Source of the DNA: Desulfovibrio sp.
GTDB taxonomy: Bacteria > Desulfobacterota > Desulfovibrionia > Desulfovibrionales > Desulfovibrionaceae
Direction: 5' to 3'
Assembly: GCA_016208105.1 (NCBI GenBank)
Contig: JACQYS010000029.1
Coordinates: 164,962 to 228,961, forward strand
Length of the DNA stretch: 64,000 nucleotides
Shown here one piece after another: positions 26,855 through 35,567 of the stretch. The translations under genes and the position numbers were made by a program. Position 1 is the first letter of the stretch; each line of letters starts with the position of its first letter. The notes below the pieces were generated by a model, which was not told the DNA's origin, made no database searches, and saw only the letters and a list, made by a program, of their open reading frames with translations.

Positions 26855-29800
26855 ATGATCGAACAACTGCACGCCTCTGCCGGATCCGGCAAAACCTACC
26901 GCCTCACCCGGCGCTTCCTGAATCTCCTGATGAAAAGCGGCAGTCCCGCTCCTGCGTGCGGCCCTGTTCCGGGCCAAGGCTACGGCCCGGAGAGCATCCT
27001 GGCCATAACCTTCACCAACAAGGCCGCCTCCGAGATGAAGGAGCGCGTGCTCACGGCGCTGAAAAGCCTTGCGCTCGGGCTGCCCGATCCGGATTTTTCC
27101 GGCTCCGGGGCCAGGGACACGGCCCGCGCCTGGCTGGAACGCACCCTCAAGCATTTCCAGACCCTGAACGTGCGCACCATCGACAGCCTGCTCAACCAGC
27201 TTGCCAGGCTTTTCGCCCTGGAGCTGGGCCTGCCCCCGGACTTCGAGACAAGCCTGGATCAAGACATGGTTTTCGAGGCCCTGTACGACGCAGTAACCGC
27301 TCGCACGGCCGGACCCGATCCGGAACTCGAAGCCCTGACAGCGAGGATGGCCGACGCCCTGACCCTCCTTGAGGGCGCTGGCGGTTTCTGGCTGGCCGAG
27401 CGGGTGGAGAACCGGCTCAAGGACGTATTCGGCTACCTGCTCGAAAACGAGACGCCAGCCCAGGTCGATGCGGACGAGTTGCACCGGGAGTTGGACGTCC
27501 TGAAGAGTTCCCTTGTTCTGGCCGCCCAGGCATTGGAACAGGCCCTGGCTGCCGCCGGAGCCCGGCCGGTATCCAATTTCACCACGCTTCTTGGCGCGCT
27601 GACGAATGTTTCGAGCCTCAAGGCCCTGCCCGACTCCGCCTACGCCCACAAGAACGATATCGCCGACTGCCTGGTCAAGGACTCGAAACAGCTGGCCAGT
27701 CCCGCGCTGGACGCACTGTATCTCGATTTGCGCCAAGCCTACTCTGAGGCCAAAAACAGGGGCAGCGTCCTGGCCAAGGCCTTGGCCTGGCAGCCCTTTA
27801 TCGAGTTCGGAGCGCTTCTCATGGAGGCCTTCGCGGCCTACCGCCGGGACAAGGCCGTGGCCCTTCTCTCCCAGCTGCCCGGCAGCGTGGCCGGGCTCCT
27901 TTCGGAATCCGGTGGAGTGCCGGAAGCATACTGCCGCCTCGGTTCACGCTTGAACCACCTGCTCATCGACGAATTCCAGGACACGAGTTTGAGCCAGTGG
28001 GACGTGCTTTCCCAGCTGTCCCAGGAATGTTTGTCCAAGGGCGGCTCGCTCTTCTACGTGGGCGACGTGAAACAGGCCGTCTACGGCTGGCGCGGCGGAG
28101 AGTCCGGACTCTTCGAAGCCGCGGCCAGGCAGCCTGAACTGGCCCACATCTGCCCCGATCCGTTGCGCGAAACCCTGGCCCAGAACTGGCGAAGCGCCCC
28201 GGAGATAGTCGCGTTCAACAACCGCTTTTTCTCCTGCCTTGCCAGGAAGGAGGCCGCGAGTCAGGCAGCGGCGGCGCTTATGCCGGAAGCCCCGGAAACG
28301 ATCCGGGGCTGGCTAGGAGAAAGCCTCGGCAAGGCTTTCTCGGAAGTGGTGCAGGAGGTGCCGCCAGGGCGCGAAAGCGCGAACGGCTTCGTCTGCGTCT
28401 CCAAACTTCCCGGCTCATCACCGGAAGACTACGAGCTTTCAGCGCGCCAAGCCCTGGCCGACCTCTTCCAGCACGACCTGCTCAAACGTCGCGCCCCTTC
28501 CGAAATCGCCGTTCTCACCCGCACCAACAAAGAGGCGGCCAAAGCCGCGCAGTGGCTGGTCGATCTGGACGTTCCCGTGGTCACGGAAAACAGCCTGCGC
28601 CTGGCCGAGCATCCCATCGTGCGGGGCGCGATTTCCTTCCTGGCGTTTCTGGACTACCCGCCGGACAACCTGGCCCTGTGGGGCTTTCTTTCCTGCCGGG
28701 AACTCTTCTGCCGCTCCCAGAACGTCTCGCCACAGGCACTTTCGGACTGGCTTGCCGCGCAGTCAAAAGGGCCGCTGTACCGCAAATTCCAGCGCGACTA
28801 CCCCGAGGCCTGGCAGCGCATCATCGAGCCTTTCCTGAAAGGCGCCGGACCGGCCAGCCCCTACGACCTGGTGCAGGAACTGTTCTCCTCCTGCGGCGTT
28901 TTCGAAGCCTACCCGGACGACGAGGTTTTCCTGCGCCGCTTCCTGGAACTGGTTCACAACGCGGAAACGCAAGGATACGGCTCGCTGTCGTCCTTCCTGG
29001 AGTTCTGGCGCGACAAAGGGAGCGAGGAAAAAATTCCCCAGCCCGAGGACGCCCAGGCCGTCAGAGTCCTGACCATCCACAAGGCCAAGGGCCTGGAGTT
29101 TCCGGTCGCGGTAGTGCCCTTCCATCTCTTTCCCTTCCGCCAACCAGGCGGGCTGGCCACCGTTGGAATGAACGGAACCGAGTTCACCGCCCCCCTCTGC
29201 AAGGAACTGGGCGAACCATACCACCGGCAGGCGGCCAAATCCCTGTTCGAGCAGGTGAACCTCCTCTATGTGGCCTGGACCAGGCCCGAGGAAGAGCTGC
29301 ACATCTACCTGCCAGGGGAAGCCAAGCTGGTGAACCGCTACCCCTTGGCCAAGGCCGCCGAGATTTTGTTCCAGGCTGCCGGAATTTCCCTGGAGGACCA
29401 GGAAACCACTTTCGGCCAGCGCCCGCCGAGCCAGGCGGAGCTGGTGCCGTCCCGGCTGCAGCCCGTAAGGGGCCAGGAGCCCCGGTCCGTGCCGGTTCCC
29501 CTCACTGCGGCGGCTCCCCTGGAGTGGCTGCCGGGGCTTAAAATCGCCCGAAAGGAGCTTGGCGATCCTTCGGAACGACTGCGCATGACCGAACGCAAGC
29601 GGGGCATTGTTCTGCATAAGGCGTTGGAACTCCTGCATCCTGGAGTGGATGTGAGCACAGCCGCAAGCCAGGCTATGGCCCTAAGCAGTGCCGAGGACGA
29701 CACCATGGAGCAGGGGCTTGTCGACTGCCTTGACTGGCTCTGCTCCCAGGATTTTTTCCCGCAGTGCCAGCACCTGGGGCTGAGGGAAGTAGAGCTTTTG

Positions 29801-30031
29801 GATGCGGACGGCCAGATACACCGGCCCGACCTCATGGCCTTCACCCCGGCGCAGACCCTTGTTCTCGACTACAAGACCGGGCGGGAAGATCCGGCCCATC
29901 ATGAACAGCTGCTCAGGTACCTGGAGTTGGCCGCGAAGCTGCCCCAATCTTCCGGGCGGCCGGTGCGCGGGCTTCTTGTCTACGTGGATTTGAAAACCGT
30001 GCGCCAGGTCGCCTTGGGGGGCAATCCGTGA
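26855..30031 (+). CDS. addA: AddA/RecB-like UvrD helicase-nuclease
   Basis: About 1058 residues, starting at the ATG at 26855, which places Walker A (HASAGSGKT, 6-14) at the usual position; the upstream in-frame stretch from 26672 has no such logic. SF1A helicase motifs in order: AITFTNKAASEMKERV, LLIDEFQDTSLSQWDVL, YVGDVKQAVYGWRGGE, LAQNWRSAPEIVAFNNRFF, VLTIHKAKGLEFPVAVVPF and LLYVAWTRPEEELHIY. A RecB-type nuclease closes the protein: HRPDLMAF, LVLDYKTG and the QLLRYLELA helix. It should unwind and resect double-strand ends with the AddB-like partner whose GTG start overlaps its stop by four bases. Confidence 0.88.
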   Translation: MIEQLHASAGSGKTYRLTRRFLNLLMKSGSPAPACGPVPGQGYGPESILAITFTNKAASEMKERVLTALKSLALGLPDPDFSGSGARDTARAWLERTLKHFQTLNVRTIDSLLNQLARLFALELGLPPDFETSLDQDMVFEALYDAVTARTAGPDPELEALTARMADALTLLEGAGGFWLAERVENRLKDVFGYLLENETPAQVDADELHRELDVLKSSLVLAAQALEQALAAAGARPVSNFTTLLGALTNVSSLKALPDSAYAHKNDIADCLVKDSKQLASPALDALYLDLRQAYSEAKNRGSVLAKALAWQPFIEFGALLMEAFAAYRRDKAVALLSQLPGSVAGLLSESGGVPEAYCRLGSRLNHLLIDEFQDTSLSQWDVLSQLSQECLSKGGSLFYVGDVKQAVYGWRGGESGLFEAAARQPELAHICPDPLRETLAQNWRSAPEIVAFNNRFFSCLARKEAASQAAAALMPEAPETIRGWLGESLGKAFSEVVQEVPPGRESANGFVCVSKLPGSSPEDYELSARQALADLFQHDLLKRRAPSEIAVLTRTNKEAAKAAQWLVDLDVPVVTENSLRLAEHPIVRGAISFLAFLDYPPDNLALWGFLSCRELFCRSQNVSPQALSDWLAAQSKGPLYRKFQRDYPEAWQRIIEPFLKGAGPASPYDLVQELFSSCGVFEAYPDDEVFLRRFLELVHNAETQGYGSLSSFLEFWRDKGSEEKIPQPEDAQAVRVLTIHKAKGLEFPVAVVPFHLFPFRQPGGLATVGMNGTEFTAPLCKELGEPYHRQAAKSLFEQVNLLYVAWTRPEEELHIYLPGEAKLVNRYPLAKAAEILFQAAGISLEDQETTFGQRPPSQAELVPSRLQPVRGQEPRSVPVPLTAAAPLEWLPGLKIARKELGDPSERLRMTERKRGIVLHKALELLHPGVDVSTAASQAMALSSAEDDTMEQGLVDCLDWLCSQDFFPQCQHLGLREVELLDADGQIHRPDLMAFTPAQTLVLDYKTGREDPAHHEQLLRYLELAAKLPQSSGRPVRGLLVYVDLKTVRQVALGGNP

Positions 30032-32982
30032 ACCCGGTAACCGTCATCCCCTGGGACCGCGACTTCCTGACAGGTCTGGCCGAGCAGCTTTTGGAACGTT
30101 TCCAGACACGCTTCGAAAGTCTTATCGTGCTGTTTCCGCACAGACGGCCCAGGCGCTACCTGCTGGACAAGCTTTCCTCGGACGAGCGGCTGGCCAAGCC
30201 CTGCATCCTGCCGCGCATCGTCTCCATCGACGAACTCTTCGCCGAGCTGGCCGGGCGCATCACGGCCACCCCGCTTCGCCCTCTTTCCGAGCTGGACCGG
30301 GTGGGCGTCCTGCACAGGGTGGTCACCGGCCTTCGCGCAGGCCTGCGCGGCCCGGACAACGCCTTGCCTGAGGAAGTGAAGGACTTCTTTCCCTGGGGGC
30401 TCAAGCTCTCCTCGCTTCTGGAGGAGCTCTTCCAGCAGGGGGTGGCCGCTTCCAACCTGGACCATGTCCAGGACATGGTGATGCCAACTGCGGCAGCCCT
30501 TCTGGGCAGCCTGAAAACCATTCAGGCGGCCTACCGCGAGGCGCTTGTCTCCCAAGGCGCATGCACTCCGGGGCTCTTGCGCTCCATAGTGGCTGACGAC
30601 CCAGCCAAGGCCGTTGCCATTCTGGACGGAAAACTGATCCTGGCTTGCGGCTTCCACGCCCTCACCGGGAGCGAGGAAGCACTTTTGAAGCCTCTCTGGA
30701 GCAAGGGCGCCGCCGAAATCCTCTGGCACACCGACCCCGCGATTGCCGGGCGCGGCGCGAAACCGCATTGGTCCTGCGAGGAGCACGTCCGCTGGCTCAA
30801 AAGCTGGAAAGCAACGGCCCAGCTGGCCACGGACGACAAGCTCTCTCCGCTGCCGTCCTGGCGCACCCGCACCGACCAGTTCAGCCTTTTCTCTGCGGCC
30901 CAGGAGCCCGAACCGGCCCGCCGGGCATCCATCACTTTCCACCAGGGTTTTGACCTTCACTCCCAGCTCATGACCCTGCGCAAGGAGCTGGACGCCTGCG
31001 GCGACACCGCCGGCTACGCCGTGGTTCTGCCGGACACCAGCATGCTCATGCCCGTGCTGCACCATCTTCCGCGCCGTGATGTGAACGTGTCCATGGGCTT
31101 TCCCATGTGGCGCTCGCCCCTTTTCCAGCTCATCGAAACCATCCTGCGCCTCCAGGACGGCCGCATGCCCGGCGGCTATCATTGGCGGGAAGTGATCACC
31201 CTGCTGCGCCATCCCCTGCTCAAGCTGTTGCGCCTGGGCGACGAGACCCCGCTTCGCATGCTCTTCCACGACTGGGAGGCCTTTATCCGCCAGGGCGAGA
31301 AATACGTCGACCCGGCAGCCTGGGTCCCCGCGGACGCCGACCCGCAGTCCGAAGAACTCAGGCAGCGGGTGGTGCGGGTGTGCTTCACCGCGTTCGAGGA
31401 CACCACGACTCCCCGGCGCATGGCCCAGGCCCTGCTCGGCCTTGCCGAGCTGCTTCTTGATCCCGAGCATTCCGGGGGGCGCTGGGAACGCTTCATCATC
31501 GATGCCGCCTGCCTGGCCGGGCTCATCGACCAGGTCATCCCGGAACTGCACGATAGTTCCATAAGCCAGGAGGCTTTCCCCCCCGAGGCCGTGCGCGCCA
31601 TGGCCAGGGAGCTTCTCAAGCGCCAGCGGGCGCCGTTCGAGGCCGACCCGCTTTCCGGCCTGCAGGTGCTGGGCATGCTGGAAACGAGGCTCCTCACCTT
31701 TGAGAAGATCTTCATTCTGGGAGCGACCGAGGAGGCCCTGCCCGGTATCCCCCGGCCCGACCCGCTCCTTCCCGATCCTTTGCGCCAGGCCCTGGGCCTG
31801 CCCGGCCAGCGCGAGCGGGACCTCACCTCGGCGCACACGTTCTACCGCCTGATCCAGGGGGCGAAAGACGTGGACATCCTCTACTCTTCAGGAATCCAGC
31901 CCGGAATCCTGGACGGCAAGAGCATGCCAAGCCGCTATGTGGAACAGCTTCTCTGGGAGGAAGAAAAACGCCAGGGACGCCTCATAAAGCCAGGCGAAGG
32001 GCCGCGCCGCCTTATCACCCTGCCCATGCGGGGCGTGCGTCCGTCCTTGGGAGCGGTGGAAAACACCCCGGCCTGCCGGTTGAAGCTTGAGACGCACCTG
32101 CGCTACCGGGGCGTCTCCCCCACCCTCCTGGACAGCTTCCTCAATTGTCCCCTGGCCTTCTTTTACAAATACCTCACGCCTCTTGAGCCGTTGCAGGAGG
32201 TGGCCGAGGAAGGTGATCCCCCGGCGTTCGGGCAGCTGGCCCATGAAGCGCTCCAGGACTTCTTCGCCCCGCTCCTGGGCAAGCCCATTGCCCAGGGCGG
32301 ACTGGACGGGCAAAGGCTCGCGGCCATTTTTTCCGCAAAGCTCCATGAGGCACCGTTCTTCCGGCAGATGCCCGCCCATGCCCGGCTCATGCTTGAGCGC
32401 ACCGCCCTCCTGCGCCTTACGGATTTCGCCCGCAACACTCCGGCCTGCACCCCTCTGGAGACGGAAAAGCGCATCAAGGCCAGGCTCCAGCTGGACGGGG
32501 AACAGTATGACCTGACCGGCACCGTAGACCGGCTGGACCAGCGCGAAGGCGGGCTGTTCATCCTGGACTACAAGACGGGAACCCCGAAAAAGACCGCCAA
32601 AAAATTCTGGGATGACGAGGACATCTGGCAGATCGTCGGGTCCGGGGATACGGCTCTTGGGCTCTTGGCCCTGCCCCAGATCGCCGAGAAACTGGGTTCC
32701 ATCCAGATGCCCCTCTATATGCACGCTTTCTGGAAGGACTCCGGCAGGGAAGCCGCGAACGCGGTATTCGTCTGCTTGGGCAAGGGCGGCGAGGAAACGC
32801 CGCTTTTCGGACCAGATGTGGACGAGGAAACCATCTCGACCCGCATTCAGGAGCAGACGCCCCTTCTGGCCGGGTTCATTCTCAGGATGATGCTTGAAAC
32901 GCCCGCGTTTGCGCCGCTTTCTTCCAGATCCTGCGCCTGGTGCGCGTGGCGCCAGGCTTGCTCAGCCGCTGCGGGCGAGTAG
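30028..32982 (+). CDS. addB: AddB-like PD-(D/E)XK nuclease subunit
   Basis: 984 residues from a GTG start overlapping the AddA-like stop (GTGA). The N-terminal half looks like an inactivated helicase: the place of Walker A reads LIVLFPHRRPRRYLL with no GKT. The C-terminal RecB-type nuclease shows FGQLAHEALQDFF, DLTGTVDRLDQ, FILDYKTGTP and QMPLYMHAF. Four Cys suited to a 4Fe-4S cluster surround it: LNCPLAFFYKYL, then CAWCAWRQAC near the end, as in AddB. Together with the AddA-like protein it would form a two-nuclease end-resection complex. It converges with the CYTH gene, 22 bases apart. Confidence 0.85.
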   Translation: MNPVTVIPWDRDFLTGLAEQLLERFQTRFESLIVLFPHRRPRRYLLDKLSSDERLAKPCILPRIVSIDELFAELAGRITATPLRPLSELDRVGVLHRVVTGLRAGLRGPDNALPEEVKDFFPWGLKLSSLLEELFQQGVAASNLDHVQDMVMPTAAALLGSLKTIQAAYREALVSQGACTPGLLRSIVADDPAKAVAILDGKLILACGFHALTGSEEALLKPLWSKGAAEILWHTDPAIAGRGAKPHWSCEEHVRWLKSWKATAQLATDDKLSPLPSWRTRTDQFSLFSAAQEPEPARRASITFHQGFDLHSQLMTLRKELDACGDTAGYAVVLPDTSMLMPVLHHLPRRDVNVSMGFPMWRSPLFQLIETILRLQDGRMPGGYHWREVITLLRHPLLKLLRLGDETPLRMLFHDWEAFIRQGEKYVDPAAWVPADADPQSEELRQRVVRVCFTAFEDTTTPRRMAQALLGLAELLLDPEHSGGRWERFIIDAACLAGLIDQVIPELHDSSISQEAFPPEAVRAMARELLKRQRAPFEADPLSGLQVLGMLETRLLTFEKIFILGATEEALPGIPRPDPLLPDPLRQALGLPGQRERDLTSAHTFYRLIQGAKDVDILYSSGIQPGILDGKSMPSRYVEQLLWEEEKRQGRLIKPGEGPRRLITLPMRGVRPSLGAVENTPACRLKLETHLRYRGVSPTLLDSFLNCPLAFFYKYLTPLEPLQEVAEEGDPPAFGQLAHEALQDFFAPLLGKPIAQGGLDGQRLAAIFSAKLHEAPFFRQMPAHARLMLERTALLRLTDFARNTPACTPLETEKRIKARLQLDGEQYDLTGTVDRLDQREGGLFILDYKTGTPKKTAKKFWDDEDIWQIVGSGDTALGLLALPQIAEKLGSIQMPLYMHAFWKDSGREAANAVFVCLGKGGEETPLFGPDVDEETISTRIQEQTPLLAGFILRMMLETPAFAPLSSRSCAWCAWRQACSAAAGE

Positions 32983-33004
32983 CCGGCGGGGGCGGGGCGA
33001 GAGA

Positions 33005-33607
33005 CTATTTCTTGCCGGGAATGGGGCACAACCTGCTCAGGCGCGCCTTATCCCTTTCCGAAAAGATGAAGCTGTCCTGCGGGGGCAGGCCCAGGCGGGC
33101 CAGATAGTCCCGGTACAGGTCGTGATACGTAAGGGCTTTGGCCTGCCCCATATCAAGGCCCAGGCAGTCCGCGGCCTTGGCGATGGCGGACGGTTCGCCT
33201 TCGATTTCCACAAATTCTCCAAATGGCAACACGTCCAGGCACACCAAAGACTGCCTCAGAGACCATTGCTCGCGAAGTTTCTCGTACCAGAGGGCTTCCT
33301 CGTAGCCCAAACCGTGCAGCACCTCGCGCATGGTTTCGAAATCCCCCACCGTGGTTTCCACTTCGTCCATGGCTTTCACGCCAGCGGGGGCAGGCTCGGA
33401 AGACGGCCGTTTCCAAGTCAGCACGGCTTTGTCCGTCTGGCGCAGCCTCAAGAGCTCACCGCGCGCCCGGAGGGTGCGATCAGGTGTGTCGAAAACAACG
33501 TTTCGCTCGAACCGGCAATCCTTGACCAGAGCGCCCATGCTTTTGAGCATGGACCGGAGCGGGTCGAGCGATTCCACGGCGAATTTTGCTTCAAGTTCCT
33601 TGGCCAT
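33005..33607 (-). CDS. CYTH domain protein (class IV adenylate cyclase-like)
   Basis: 200 residues. The ATG at 33607 is chosen because the CYTH signature ExExK then lies at the N-terminus (MAKELEAKF). Further tunnel residues are seen in RFERNVVFDTPDRTLRARG, LLRLRQTDKAVLTWKRP and GEFVEIEGE. CYTH proteins bind triphosphates; known activities include CyaB-type adenylate cyclase and thiamine- or tripolyphosphatase. The start is four bases after the cheB stop, so it is the last gene of the chemotaxis unit. Whether it makes cAMP cannot be decided from the sequence. Confidence 0.85.
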   Translation of the reverse strand: MAKELEAKFAVESLDPLRSMLKSMGALVKDCRFERNVVFDTPDRTLRARGELLRLRQTDKAVLTWKRPSSEPAPAGVKAMDEVETTVGDFETMREVLHGLGYEEALWYEKLREQWSLRQSLVCLDVLPFGEFVEIEGEPSAIAKAADCLGLDMGQAKALTYHDLYRDYLARLGLPPQDSFIFSERDKARLSRLCPIPGKK

Positions 33608-33611
33608 AAGC

Positions 33612-34688
33612 CTATCCCGCACAGACGCGCAGCACTTCCCGGGCGATGTCATCCAAGGGCAGCACCCTGTCCACGCCGCCCAGCTTGATCGCTTCCTGGG
33701 GCATGCCGAACACCACGCAGCTGGCCTCGTCCTGGGCGATGGTGTACGCCCCGGACTCCTTCATCTCCCGCATGCCTTCCGCGCCGTCGTCCCCCATGCC
33801 GGTCATGATGACCCCCACGGCGTTTTTTCCGGCATAGCGGGCTCCGGACCTGAACAAGACATCCACGCTCGGCCTGTGCCGCCTGACCAGCGGGCCGTCC
33901 TTGACCTCCACGTAATAGCGCGCCCCGGAGCGTTTGAGCAGCATGTGCTTGTTTCCCGGAGCGATAAGGGCCTGGCCGCGAAGAACGGTGTCGTTGTCCC
34001 GGGCCTCCTTGACCGTGACCTGGCAGATGGAGTCCAGACGCTTGGAGAACGCGGCCGTGAAGTTCTCCGGCATGTGCTGCACGATGGCTATCCCGGGGCA
34101 GTCGCTGGGCAGGGCTTGCAGGAAAACGCTCAGCGCTTCGGTGCCTCCGGTGGAAGCCCCCACCAGAACGACCTTTTCCGTGGTGCCGAACATGGCCTTG
34201 CCCGTGGGCCCGGGCAACATAACGTCAGCGGAAAGTTTGGGCTGCACGGTAAGCGTGGGCACTATGGGCCTTATGCGCATCTTGGCCCGGGCGGCGGCTT
34301 TCACGGCGTCGCAGAGGATGGTGCGGGATTCGTCCAGGAACTGCTTGGTGCCGAGCTTCGGCTTGGTGATGATGTCCACCGCGCCATATTCCATGGCTCG
34401 CAGGGTCGTCTCGGACCCGGACTCGGTCAACGTGGAGCAGATGAGCACCGGGATGGGATGCTGGGCCATGAGCTTCTTGAGAAAAGTAAGCCCGTCCATG
34501 CGGGGCATCTCGATATCGAGCGTGATGACGTCCGGGACTTCCTGGGCAATGTAGCCGGCGGCGTGAAAGGGGTCGGAGGCCAAAGCCATGACCTCGATAT
34601 CGGGGTCGGAAGAGAGAACCTCCTGCATGGCCTGGCGAACAAGGGCGGAATCGTCGACGACGAGCACGCGGATCTTACCGTTCTTCAC
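33612..34688 (-). CDS. cheB: chemotaxis protein-glutamate methylesterase CheB
   Basis: 358 residues. The receiver domain (1-125) has VVDDS, the phosphoacceptor Asp in [13 protein letters not shown] and the Lys in IITKPK. The methylesterase domain (about 168-355) has the catalytic Ser in [11 protein letters not shown], the His in IVQHMPENF and the Asp in [12 protein letters not shown]. It removes methyl groups from receptor glutamates after phosphorylation by CheA. It lies between cheR (nine bases) and the CYTH gene (four bases). Confidence 0.97.
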   Translation of the reverse strand: MKNGKIRVLVVDDSALVRQAMQEVLSSDPDIEVMALASDPFHAAGYIAQEVPDVITLDIEMPRMDGLTFLKKLMAQHPIPVLICSTLTESGSETTLRAMEYGAVDIITKPKLGTKQFLDESRTILCDAVKAAARAKMRIRPIVPTLTVQPKLSADVMLPGPTGKAMFGTTEKVVLVGASTGGTEALSVFLQALPSDCPGIAIVQHMPENFTAAFSKRLDSICQVTVKEARDNDTVLRGQALIAPGNKHMLLKRSGARYYVEVKDGPLVRRHRPSVDVLFRSGARYAGKNAVGVIMTGMGDDGAEGMREMKESGAYTIAQDEASCVVFGMPQEAIKLGGVDRVLPLDDIAREVLRVCAG

Positions 34689-34697
34689 GTGTCCACC

Positions 34698-35552
34698 TCA
34701 TGTTCTGCGATACACTGTGGGAGCGACGGGAGTAAGAGGCAGATCCATTCCCGTTATGCTTTCCGAATGTCCTATGAACAAATGCCCTCCCGGCTCCAGG
34801 CACTGGCAGAAACGCCCCAAAAGGTTTTCCTGTGTCTTTCTGTCGAAATAGATGATGACGTTTCGGCAAAAAACAACATGCATGGGCTTTTCGAAAGAAA
34901 ATTCCTCCATGAAGTTCAGCCGTTGAAACTGTATTTTGTTCCGTATCTCGGCTGAAAAACGTATGAGCCCGGAACAGTTGTTTTTTCCACGAAGCATGTA
35001 GCGTTTCTTGTATTCGTAGGGAGTGTTCCGGAGCTTGTCGTCGGTGTAAATCCCCTTCATTGCTCGCGCCAGCACCTGGGTGGAGATGTCGGTGGCCAGA
35101 ATACCGAAGCGGAAGCCCGCAACCTGCTGACCGTATTCGGAGAGCACCATGGCCAGGGTATAGGGTTCTTCTCCTGACGAACAGCCTGCGCTCCAGAGGC
35201 GAAGCGGGGTGGAGACTCCGCGTCTTTTCAAAAAATCCGGGAGGACCTTGCCTGTGAGAATATCGAAATGCTTGGGTTCCCTGAAGAATTCCGTTGTATT
35301 GGTGGTGACCGTATCGATAAGGGAGATCAACTCCGCTTCCATTCCCTTGGGGGTGAAAAGATACTCACAGTAGCGGGAATAGGAATCCATGCCCAGAACG
35401 CGCAGACGCTTGTGCAGACGCGCCTCGAGCATGGTTTTTTTGGCAAGGGGCAGCTTGATGCCGCACTCGGAATAGATGAAATCCGCAAGGCGTTTGAAGT
35501 CTCGCTCAGGAAGAGCTTGAGGGTGCCGGCAGGCGGTGTGTTCCGTGGTCAT
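34698..35552 (-). CDS. cheR: chemotaxis methyltransferase CheR
   Basis: 284 residues. The N-terminal helical domain (FKRLADFIYSECGIKLP, KTMLEARLHKRLRVLG) is followed by a SAM-binding domain with LRLWSAGCSSGEEPYTLAM, FRFGILATDIST, HVVFCRNVIIYFD and GGHLFIGHSES. It methylates receptor glutamates. No pentapeptide-binding tail insertion is obvious. It lies between cheA and cheB in the same unit. Confidence 0.97.
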   Translation of the reverse strand: MTTEHTACRHPQALPERDFKRLADFIYSECGIKLPLAKKTMLEARLHKRLRVLGMDSYSRYCEYLFTPKGMEAELISLIDTVTTNTTEFFREPKHFDILTGKVLPDFLKRRGVSTPLRLWSAGCSSGEEPYTLAMVLSEYGQQVAGFRFGILATDISTQVLARAMKGIYTDDKLRNTPYEYKKRYMLRGKNNCSGLIRFSAEIRNKIQFQRLNFMEEFSFEKPMHVVFCRNVIIYFDRKTQENLLGRFCQCLEPGGHLFIGHSESITGMDLPLTPVAPTVYRRT

Positions 35553-35567
35553 GAAACGATTTGCGTT

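Noticed and set aside
29980..31836. 618-residue open frame on the minus strand
   Set aside because: Antisense to the AddB-like gene; no domain, and the real gene has cluster cysteines and nuclease motifs.
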